A DNA stretch of 64,000 nt from an uncultured Paracoccus sp. (GTDB taxonomy: Bacteria > Pseudomonadota > Alphaproteobacteria > Rhodobacterales > Rhodobacteraceae), in NCBI GenBank assembly GCA_934533075.1, contig CAKTBJ010000001.1, positions 62,001-126,000 on the forward strand. The letters are read 5' to 3'. Below, piece after piece: positions 57,519 through 64,000 of this stretch. Each line of letters begins with the position of its first letter. The stretch's first letter is position 1. The notes beneath the pieces were generated by a model. The model saw nothing but the letters and a program-made list of their open reading frames with translations. It searched no databases and was not told the origin of the DNA. A program made the translations under genes and the position numbers.

Positions 57519-58097
57519 ATGTCGGACATGACCGGAATCGCCGGCAATGGGCAGGATGTGACGGCCGAGGCCGTCGACCTGGCGCCGCCCTCTGTTTCCC
57601 CCGCACCGGCCGGCCTCCGCAGCGGCACCGCCGCCGATCCGCGCGCCCAGGTCCGGCTGGGCGAGATGGGGCTGACCGGCTTTGCCCCCTATCTGATGAA
57701 TCGCGTCGTCAGCCGCTACAATGCCGCGCTGCGCGGCGAGCTGGGGGCGCAGGGGCTGACCACGCCCAAGATGCGGGCGCTGGCGGTGCTGTCGGTGATC
57801 GAGGGGCCGCTGATCCGCGACCTTGCCGCCTATACCGTGACCGAGCAGTCCACCCTGTCGCGGGCGCTGGACGGGCTGGCGACCGAGGGGCTGATCCGGC
57901 GCGATCCCGACCCGCAGGATTCGCGCGGCATCCGGGTCTACATGACGCCGGCCGGGCGCGCGGCGTTCGAACGGCTCTGGCCGCATATGGCGCAGGGCTA
58001 TGCCGCGATGTTCCGCGGCGTGTCCGAGGACGAGCGGCGGGCCTTCGTGGCCACGTTGCAGAAACTGCTGGCGAATGTGGAACAACAGGACGATTGA
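57519..58097 (+). CDS. MarR family transcriptional regulator
   Basis: A 192-aa winged-helix regulator. The DNA-binding part is EGPLIRDLAAYTVTEQSTLSRALDGLATEGLIRRDPDPQDSRG in the middle third (residues ~105-145), with a MarR wing containing DPQDSRG. An N-terminal extension of about 60 residues is longer than in most MarR proteins. The ATG at 57519 follows GGGGGAG; an in-frame ATG at 57489 lies upstream. It precedes the indolepyruvate oxidoreductase genes by 57 bp, so it probably senses an aromatic acid and controls them. Confidence 0.88.
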   Translation: MSDMTGIAGNGQDVTAEAVDLAPPSVSPAPAGLRSGTAADPRAQVRLGEMGLTGFAPYLMNRVVSRYNAALRGELGAQGLTTPKMRALAVLSVIEGPLIRDLAAYTVTEQSTLSRALDGLATEGLIRRDPDPQDSRGIRVYMTPAGRAAFERLWPHMAQGYAAMFRGVSEDERRAFVATLQKLLANVEQQDD

Positions 58098-58154
58098 CGG
58101 CCGCGCGGGCTGACGGCCCGCGGCGGCGGCACGGACCCACCGGGGAGGAAGGTC

Positions 58155-60284
58155 ATGGCCGAAAGATCATTCAAGGCCGAGGTTCAGCACCTGCGCAAGG
58201 GCGAGGGTGAGGTCTTCACGGGCGAGGGCATTCTGGCCCTCACCAAGGCGCTGCTGGAAAACGGTGTCGGTTATGTCGGCGGCTATCAGGGCGCGCCGAT
58301 CAGCCATCTGATGGATGTGCTGGCCGATGCGCAGGACCTGATGGCGGAGCTGGGCGTGCGCTTCGAGGCCAACGCCTCCGAGGCCGCCGCCGCCGCCATG
58401 CTGGCCGCATCCGTGCATTACCCGATCCGGGGCGCGGTGACGTTCAAGGGGTCCGTGGGGGTGAACGTGGCCTCCGACGCCTTGGCGAACCTGGCCAGTT
58501 CGGGCGTCAACGGCGGCGCCCTGGTCATCGTCGGCGAGGATTACGGCGAAGGCTCCTCGATCATGCAGGAGCGCAGCCACCCCTTCGCGATGAAGTCGCA
58601 GTTCTGGCTGCTGGACCCGCGCCCGAACCTGCCCTCGATCGTCAAGGCGGTGGGCGACGGGTTCGCGCTGTCCGAGGCCTCCAACAGCCCGGTGATGCTG
58701 ATGGTGCGCATCCGGTCCTGCCATGTGACCGGGCAATTCACCTGCCGCGACAACGTGCCGCCGCCGCTGACCGTGCGGGACGCGCTGTCCAATCCCCGCC
58801 GCGATTTCAGCCGCGTGGTGCTGCCGCCCATGTCCTTCGTGCACGAGAAGGACAAGATCGAGAACCGCTTCCCTGCCGCGCTGAACTTCATCCGCGAGCA
58901 CAAGCTGAACGAGCATATGGGACCGGTGGAGGCGCCCTTGGGCCTCATCGTGCAGGGCGGCATGTATAACAACACCATCCGCGCCTTGCAGCGGCTGGGG
59001 CTGGCGGACCTTTATGGCGACAGCAGGATTCCGATCTATGTGCTGAATGTCACTTATCCGCTGCTGCCCGACGAGGTGCTGGATTTCTGCAAGGGCAAGG
59101 GCCACGTTCTGGTGATCGAGGAAGGCCAGCCCGAATTCATCGAGCAGGGGCTTTCCACGATCCTGTATCGCGACCGCTCGGAAACCCGGCTGCATGGCAA
59201 GGACATCCTGCCGATGGCCGGGGAATATACCGGCCAGATCCTGCTGGACAGCTTGCGCGAGTTCGTCACCCTGGCCGCGCCCGGCATGCTGCCGCCGCAG
59301 ACCCGCGCCCCCAACGCGCCGCCGGTGCCGATCCCGGACCTGTCGAAGACCGTGCCGATCCGCCCGCCGGGCTTCTGCACCGGCTGCCCGGAGCGCCCGA
59401 TCTTCGCCGCCCTGAAGCTGGTCGAGCAGGAGCTGGGCCAGCACCAGATCACCGCCGATATCGGGTGCCACCTGTTCGCCACCGTGCCGCCCTTCGAAAT
59501 CGGCGGCTCGACGATGGGCTACGGCCTCGGCCCGGCCTCGAACGCCGCCTTCGATGGCGGCGGCGAGCGGCGGCCGATCTCGATCATCGGCGACGGCGGC
59601 TTCTGGCATAACGGTCTGTCCACCTCGATCGGCAACATGGTCTTCAACAAGTCCGAGGGCGTGGCGATCATCGTCGACAACTTCTATTCCGCCGCGACCG
59701 GCGGCCAGGATATTCTGTCGTCCCGCGCTGACAACACCTCGAAATCGACCGGCCACCCGATCACCCGCGCGCTGGAGGGAATCGGCGTGCCCTGGGTGCG
59801 CCAGATCACCCGCACCTATGACGTGACCAAGATGCGCGACACCCTGCGCGAGGCGCTGACCTCGGACGCGCCGGGGCCGAAGGTGATCGTGGCCTCGTCG
59901 GAATGCATGCTGAACCGCCAGCGGCGCGAGCGTCCGCTGCGCGCCAAGGCGATCAAGGAAGGCCGCCGTGTCGAGGCGCCGCGCTTCGGCGTCGACGAGG
60001 CCATCTGCACCGGCGACCACGCTTGCATGCGGCTGTCGGGCTGCCCCTCGCTGGGGCTGAAGCGCACCGACGATCCGCTGCGCGACGATCCGGTGGCCTA
60101 TATCGACCAGAGTTGCGTGGGCTGCGGCAATTGCGGCGAGGTGGCGGATGCGGCGATCCTGTGTCCCTCCTTCTACCGCGCCGATATCGTGCACAATCCC
60201 AGCAAGTGGGAGCAGCGCCTGCATGGCTGGCGCGCCCGCGTGATCGGCTGGCTGTCCCGCCGGCGCGAGGAGGCCGCGGCATGA
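58155..60284 (+). CDS. iorA: Indolepyruvate:ferredoxin oxidoreductase, alpha subunit
   Basis: A 709-aa subunit that oxidises arylpyruvates to arylacetyl-CoA, using thiamine diphosphate. It has a pyrimidine-binding domain at the N-terminus, a Cys408-x-x-Cys411 pair in FCTGCPERP, the TPP motif IIGDGGFWHNG near residue 478, and a C-terminal ferredoxin-like part with Cys618 and Cys654/657/660 in SCVGCGNCGE for 4Fe-4S clusters. It starts 57 bp after the MarR gene and overlaps the beta subunit gene by 4 bp. In bacteria this serves phenylalanine, tyrosine or tryptophan breakdown. Confidence 0.9.
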   Translation: MAERSFKAEVQHLRKGEGEVFTGEGILALTKALLENGVGYVGGYQGAPISHLMDVLADAQDLMAELGVRFEANASEAAAAAMLAASVHYPIRGAVTFKGSVGVNVASDALANLASSGVNGGALVIVGEDYGEGSSIMQERSHPFAMKSQFWLLDPRPNLPSIVKAVGDGFALSEASNSPVMLMVRIRSCHVTGQFTCRDNVPPPLTVRDALSNPRRDFSRVVLPPMSFVHEKDKIENRFPAALNFIREHKLNEHMGPVEAPLGLIVQGGMYNNTIRALQRLGLADLYGDSRIPIYVLNVTYPLLPDEVLDFCKGKGHVLVIEEGQPEFIEQGLSTILYRDRSETRLHGKDILPMAGEYTGQILLDSLREFVTLAAPGMLPPQTRAPNAPPVPIPDLSKTVPIRPPGFCTGCPERPIFAALKLVEQELGQHQITADIGCHLFATVPPFEIGGSTMGYGLGPASNAAFDGGGERRPISIIGDGGFWHNGLSTSIGNMVFNKSEGVAIIVDNFYSAATGGQDILSSRADNTSKSTGHPITRALEGIGVPWVRQITRTYDVTKMRDTLREALTSDAPGPKVIVASSECMLNRQRRERPLRAKAIKEGRRVEAPRFGVDEAICTGDHACMRLSGCPSLGLKRTDDPLRDDPVAYIDQSCVGCGNCGEVADAAILCPSFYRADIVHNPSKWEQRLHGWRARVIGWLSRRREEAAA

Positions 60285-61783
60285 AGGACCTGGCCCCTTC
60301 GCAGACCGGCATCGGCTCGGTCATCAAGCTGGCCTGCATGGCCGTGGGCGGTCAGGGCGGCGGCGTCCTGACCGGCTGGATCGAGGCCACGGCACGCGCG
60401 CAGGGCTATGTGGTGCAGGCGACTTCGGTGGCCGGCGTCGCCCAGCGCACCGGCGCCACGGTCTATTACGTCGAGATGGCGCCCATCGACCCCGCCGGTC
60501 GCCAGCCGGTGCTGTCGCTGGCGCCTTCGGCCGGCGATGTGGACATCCTGATCGCGTCCGAGATGATGGAGGTCGGGCGCGCCATCATGCGCGGTTTCGT
60601 GACCCCGGATCGGACGGTGCTGATCGGCTCGACCCACCGGGCGCTGGCGGTGTCGGAAAAGGTGGCGCCGGGCGACGGCATCGCCGACAGCGACGAGGTG
60701 CGCGCCGCCGCCGAGATCGCCGCGCGGCACCTGATCCTGTTCGACATGGACCGCATGGCGGTCGAGAACGGCTCGGTCATTTCGGCCACGCTGCTGGGGG
60801 CGCTGGCGGGTTCCGGCGCGCTGCCCTTCCCGCGCGAGGCCTTCGAGGATGCCGTGCGCGCCTCGGGCAAGGGGGTGGAGCCGTCGCTGCGCGCCTTCGC
60901 CGCCGCCTATGAGGCCGCCGCCAATCCGCCCGAGGCGGAGGACACCCCCCCGCTCCCGGCGCCCAAGCCCGAGGTGGCGATCGACCCGCGCCTTGCCGAT
61001 TTCCCCGGCGACCGTGCGCTGGCCAGCCTTGCGCTGGCCAAGGTCGAGGCCTTCCAGGACCGCGCCTATGGCGAGGAATATCTGGCGCTGGTGAAAAGCG
61101 TGACCGATCTGGCGCCGGGCGATGCGGCGCTGGCCACGGCGGCCGCGAAACATATCGCCAATGCGATGGCCTATGACGACGTGATCCGGGTGGCGCGCGA
61201 AAAGACCAAGCCCAGCCGCTTTGCCCATATCGCGCGCGAGATGCGGCTGCGCGACGGGCAGGTGATGCAGGTGACGGATTTCCTGCATCCCCGTGCCGAG
61301 GAGATCGTCGGCATGCTGCCCGCCGGTATCGGCGCGCGTGTCGAGGCCAACCCGCGCATGATGCGGCTGATCGACCGGCTGTTCGGCAAGGGTCGGCGCA
61401 TCCGCTCGGACAGCATCCGGGGCTATTGGATGCTGCATGTCATGGGGTCGATCCGCGGGCGCCGGCGCGGCATGCTGCGCCACCGGCAGGAGGTCGCGCA
61501 TCGCGATGCCTGGCTGGCGCAGGTCCGCGCCGCCGCGCCCCGCGATGCGGCCTATGCGACCGAGCTGCTGAACGCGCATCGGCTGGTGAAGGGCTATTCC
61601 GACACCCATTCGCGCGGGTTGTCGAAATTCGACCGGGTGATGGCCGGCGCGGCGCTGGTCGCCGGGCGCGAGGATGCCGCCGACTGGACCCGCCGCCTGG
61701 TCGCCGCCGCGCTTCAGGATGAAAAGGGCAAGGCACTCGACGGCGCCATCGAGACGATCCGGGGCTTTGCCCCTTCTTCCTGA
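60281..61783 (+). CDS. iorB: Indolepyruvate oxidoreductase subunit beta, long form
   Basis: A 500-aa protein. Residues ~14-215 are the gamma/beta domain (AVGGQGGGVLTGWIEATARA, QRTGATVYYVEM) found in the ~200-aa archaeal IorB. The remaining ~280 residues are an extra, mostly helical domain (LALAKVEAFQDRAYGEEYLAL, FAHIAREMRLRDGQVMQVTDF) of the DUF6537 type, common in proteobacterial homologues and of unknown role. The ATG at 60281 overlaps the alpha stop (ATGA). Confidence 0.88.
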   Translation: MKDLAPSQTGIGSVIKLACMAVGGQGGGVLTGWIEATARAQGYVVQATSVAGVAQRTGATVYYVEMAPIDPAGRQPVLSLAPSAGDVDILIASEMMEVGRAIMRGFVTPDRTVLIGSTHRALAVSEKVAPGDGIADSDEVRAAAEIAARHLILFDMDRMAVENGSVISATLLGALAGSGALPFPREAFEDAVRASGKGVEPSLRAFAAAYEAAANPPEAEDTPPLPAPKPEVAIDPRLADFPGDRALASLALAKVEAFQDRAYGEEYLALVKSVTDLAPGDAALATAAAKHIANAMAYDDVIRVAREKTKPSRFAHIAREMRLRDGQVMQVTDFLHPRAEEIVGMLPAGIGARVEANPRMMRLIDRLFGKGRRIRSDSIRGYWMLHVMGSIRGRRRGMLRHRQEVAHRDAWLAQVRAAAPRDAAYATELLNAHRLVKGYSDTHSRGLSKFDRVMAGAALVAGREDAADWTRRLVAAALQDEKGKALDGAIETIRGFAPSS

Positions 61784-61784
61784 G

Positions 61785-61825
61785 GGAAAAAGGTTCCGGC
61801 GGGCCGTCGAGGCCCGCCGGAACCT
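61785..61825 (-). terminator. Terminator between iorB and xth (converging)
   Basis: A 15-bp perfect stem, AGGTTCCGGCGGGCC against GGCCCGCCGGAACCT, with a GTCGA loop. On the minus strand it ends in a T-run (plus-strand A-run at 61787-61791), so it terminates the exonuclease gene; it may also stop iorAB. Confidence 0.88.
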
Positions 61826-61850
61826 GTCGGCGCCCGCCGTGAGGCCGGGG

Positions 61851-62636
61851 CTACAGGTCGAAGCTGGCGAAGACCGGAACGTGGTCCGAGGGCTTCTCCC
61901 AGCCCCGCACCGGCCGCAGGATGCGGCTGTTGTGGCCGGCGCTGGCGATGTCCTTCGAGGCCCAGATATGGTCAAGCCGGCGGCCCTTGTCGGCGGCGTC
62001 CCAGTCCTTGGCGCGATAGCTCCACCATGAATAGAGCTTGCCGGCCGGGATGTCCTGCCGGGTCACATCGACCCAGCCGCCGGCCTCCTGCGCGTCGGTG
62101 AAGGCCGCGACCTCGACGGGGGTGTGGCTGACGATCTTCAGCAACTGCTTGTGCGACCACACATCGTCCTCCAGCGGGGCGATGTTCAGGTCGCCCACCA
62201 GGATCGAGCGCGTGGGCCGGTCGGCGCGGAAGGCGTCGCGCAGATGCGCCACGAAATCCAGCTTCTGGCCGAACTTCTCGTTCAGCGTGCGGTCGGGAAT
62301 GTCGCCGCCGGCCGGGACGTAGACGTTGTGGATGGTCACGCCGTTCTCCAGCCGCGCGGCGACGTGGCGGGCATGGCCGAGGCCGGCATAATCCACGTCG
62401 CCCGCATCCACGATGGGCAGCCGCGACAGGATCGCCACGCCGTTATAGCCCTTTTGCCCGCGCGCGACCATGTGGGTATAGCCCAGCGCCGCGAACACCT
62501 CGGCGGGGATCGCATCCACGGGCGACTTGGTTTCCTGAAGGCAAAGGATATCGGGCGCCTCCGTGCCCAGCAACTGCGCGACCAGATCCTGACGCAGCCG
62601 CACCGAATTGATATTCCAGGTGGCGAGGGTGAACAT
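61851..62636 (-). CDS. xth: Exodeoxyribonuclease III
   Basis: A 261-aa AP endonuclease/3'-exonuclease for base excision repair. LATWNINSVRLRQDLV is the start, LCLQETK holds the metal-binding Glu34, NVYVPAGGD and VGDLNIAPLEDDVW carry the catalytic Asp and Asn, and SDHVPVFASFDL at the C-terminus the His. Length is typical of the ExoIII family. It starts 10 bp after the NlpC/P60 gene and is the last gene of that unit. Confidence 0.95.
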   Translation of the reverse strand: MFTLATWNINSVRLRQDLVAQLLGTEAPDILCLQETKSPVDAIPAEVFAALGYTHMVARGQKGYNGVAILSRLPIVDAGDVDYAGLGHARHVAARLENGVTIHNVYVPAGGDIPDRTLNEKFGQKLDFVAHLRDAFRADRPTRSILVGDLNIAPLEDDVWSHKQLLKIVSHTPVEVAAFTDAQEAGGWVDVTRQDIPAGKLYSWWSYRAKDWDAADKGRRLDHIWASKDIASAGHNSRILRPVRGWEKPSDHVPVFASFDL

Positions 62637-62646
62637 GGTCTCTCCT

Positions 62647-63453
62647 TCAGAGGCGGCGGATGGTCAGCAGCGGCAGCGAGGCCTCGATGCGGGCGCGGCA
62701 GGTGGCGATGGGTTCCGTGATCACCGCCATGCCGAAGGCGGTGGCGTGGATCATGGTCTCGGCGTCCAGGGCCATCGCGACATGGCCGGGCCAGAAGAAC
62801 AGGTCGCCCGGCCGCGTGGCGCCGGCGGCCTCCTGCCCGATGACCCGTTGCAGGTCGCTGTCGCCGGGGCAGATCACCCCGCAGGCGTTCAGCGAAAGCT
62901 GCACGAGGCCCGAGCAGTCGATGCCGTCGCGGCTGTTGCCGCCCCAGACATAGGGCGTCCCGATCAGCAGGCGGGCCACGGAGGGGGCATCCGGCGCGGG
63001 TTGCGCGTCCAGATGCGCGGCGGGGATATGGCCGCCGGTTTCCAGTGCCGCCCAGTCGCCTTCAATGCCGGCCACCGCCACCCTTGCCCCCAGCGACAGC
63101 CGCGCCAGCGGGCGCTGCTTGACCTCGGGCGAGGCATAGACATGCGTGGCCGGCACCGCGACGCGATGGGTGGGCGCGGGCGCGGCGCCGATATGGGTCT
63201 CGTCGACCCAGCCGCAGAACAGGTTCTCGTCCTCGATGAAGGCCCAGCCGTCTTGCCGGTCGATCACCGTCACTGCCCGGCCCAGCAGCATCTGGCGGTC
63301 GCGCGGACCGGCGGGCGCGGTGCAGATGTCGGTCAGCGGCGCGGTGACGCGGGCGGCTTCGCCCGGCGTATAGGCGGGACGGTCGAGGACGCCGCGCAGG
63401 CGTTCCAGCGCCACGCGATCCGTGGCCGGGGTGGTGCGGCGGTCATGGGTCAT
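62647..63453 (-). CDS. NlpC/P60 (C40) family peptidase
   Basis: A 268-aa peptidase. The N-terminal half has two SH3-like domains (residues ~35-90 and 95-150) that may bind cell wall; the catalytic domain starts near 155 with TPYVWGGNSRDGIDCSGLVQ (Cys180) and PGHVAMAL (His224). It should cut the gamma-D-Glu-diaminopimelate bond in peptidoglycan or related peptides. No signal peptide is seen, so a cytoplasmic role in murein peptide recycling is likely. It overlaps the aminopeptidase gene by 4 bp. Confidence 0.88.
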   Translation of the reverse strand: MTHDRRTTPATDRVALERLRGVLDRPAYTPGEAARVTAPLTDICTAPAGPRDRQMLLGRAVTVIDRQDGWAFIEDENLFCGWVDETHIGAAPAPTHRVAVPATHVYASPEVKQRPLARLSLGARVAVAGIEGDWAALETGGHIPAAHLDAQPAPDAPSVARLLIGTPYVWGGNSRDGIDCSGLVQLSLNACGVICPGDSDLQRVIGQEAAGATRPGDLFFWPGHVAMALDAETMIHATAFGMAVITEPIATCRARIEASLPLLTIRRL

Positions 63454-64000
63454 GCCAGCAGTTCCTCCAGCGCGCCGAGGATGGCGCGGGCGCCTTGCCC
63501 CGCCCCGCCCTTGGGCCGGCCGGGCGCCGCCGTGGGCTGCCAGCCGTAGATGTCGAAATGCGCATAGCGCCGGGCGCCCTGCGCAAAGCGGCGCAGGAAC
63601 AGGGCCGCCGTGATCGCGCCGGCGAAGCCGCCGGTGGGCGCGTTGTCCAGATCGGCGATGGCGGGTTCGATCATCGCCTCGTAGGGCTGCCAGAAGGGCA
63701 TCCGCCAGACCGGATCGGCCAGCGCGAGGCCGGAGCGCGCCAAGGCCCCGGCGGCCGCATCGTCGTCGCAGAAGAAGGGCGGCAGGTCCGGCCCCAGCGC
63801 CACCCGCGCCGCCCCGGTCAGCGTCGCCATCGAGATCATGCAGTCGGGGTTTTCCTCGGCGCCCAAAGCCAGCGCATCGGCCAGAACCAGCCGCCCCTCG
63901 GCATCGGTGTTGTTGATCTCGACCGTCAGGCCCTTGCGGCTGGTCAGCACGTCGCCGGGGCGCATGGCATTGCCGCTGATGCTGTTTTCCACCGCCGGGA
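63450..64000 (-). CDS. Leucyl aminopeptidase (M17), C-terminal part, cut by the window edge
   Basis: The frame is open to the right edge and ends at 63450; the visible ~183 residues are the C-terminal catalytic domain. Signature NTDAEGRLVLADAL supplies metal-binding and catalytic residues; VENSISGNAMRPGDVLTSRKG precedes it and CMISMATLTGAARVALG follows. M17 enzymes release N-terminal residues from peptides in the cytoplasm. The start lies outside the window. It is the first gene of the aminopeptidase-NlpC/P60-xth group, which fits peptide recycling. Confidence 0.92.
   Translation of the reverse strand, partial: PAVENSISGNAMRPGDVLTSRKGLTVEINNTDAEGRLVLADALALGAEENPDCMISMATLTGAARVALGPDLPPFFCDDDAAAGALARSGLALADPVWRMPFWQPYEAMIEPAIADLDNAPTGGFAGAITAALFLRRFAQGARRYAHFDIYGWQPTAAPGRPKGGAGQGARAILGALEELLA

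Overview
The window is chromosomal DNA from a high-GC alphaproteobacterium of the Rhodobacterales type, most like Paracoccus and its relatives. The placement is an inference from gene content: an EcfG/PhyR/NepR general stress module, a fused MrpA-MrpB antiporter subunit, a Rhodobacter-type porin, HemJ, and the order rho-mnmE-mnmG-rsmG-parA-parB. Genes are dense, many start/stop codons overlap (ATGA), and no insertion sequence, prophage, CRISPR array or integrase was seen.

Layout. 1-7.0 kb: the 3' end of a hydantoinase/oxoprolinase B gene, a complete Dpp-type ABC importer (binding protein, two permeases, two ATPases) and an M20 amidohydrolase, which looks like an uptake and hydrolysis operon. 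7.2-13.1 kb: aroC, then a tandem glycine riboswitch driving gcvT-gcvH-gcvP. 13.15 kb: tRNA-Ala(CGC). 13.2-14.6 kb: a poorly coding stretch with one or two small hypothetical membrane proteins. 14.6-20.7 kb: mrpA(B)CDEFG cation/proton antiporter operon. 20.7-26.6 kb (minus): DUF3576 lipoprotein, leuS, lptE, holA and an HI0933-type flavoprotein. 26.9-29.5 kb: porin, YggS-type PLP protein and an SDR protein that lacks the usual catalytic residues.

29.5-39.5 kb is the origin region. The segment 36681-37125, between hemJ (leftward) and coaE-dnaQ (rightward), holds about eight DnaA-box-like 9-mers, one of them perfect, an AT-rich purine tract and an IHF consensus match; it is very probably oriC. 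Transcription diverges from it, with hemJ-rho-mnmE-mnmG-rsmG-parA-parB on the left and coaE-dnaQ-yihY on the right. Three identical perfect 16-bp parS sites lie at 31711, 42922 and 50662, flanking this origin. Two of them are inside coding sequence, read in the same frame.

39.5-43 kb: the general stress response locus phyR (minus), then nepR (48 aa), ecfG and an HWE/HisKA_2-type sensor kinase, with a recognisable EcfG-type promoter upstream of nepR. 43-46.3 kb (minus): rph-rdgB-Rid-hemW in a tightly overlapped operon, plus a DUF454 gene. 46.3-49.6 kb: hrcA, grpE, a ClpP-family protease and argC. 49.7-54.9 kb: an RTX calcium-binding protein, rpsO-pnp, and a pair of sugar-transferase-like genes. 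55-57.3 kb: a 1-Cys-type peroxiredoxin and an aldehyde dehydrogenase. 57.5-61.8 kb: a MarR regulator followed by an indolepyruvate:ferredoxin oxidoreductase pair (arylpyruvate catabolism). 61.85-64 kb (minus): leucyl aminopeptidase (cut by the window edge), an NlpC/P60 peptidase and exonuclease III.

Most of the window is ordinary core genome. The most noteworthy signals are the oriC/parS architecture with parS sites embedded in genes, the general stress locus with its own sigma-factor promoter, the SDR with a substituted active site, the unassigned transferase-like gene at 53444, and palindromes upstream of the MarR/IOR unit.
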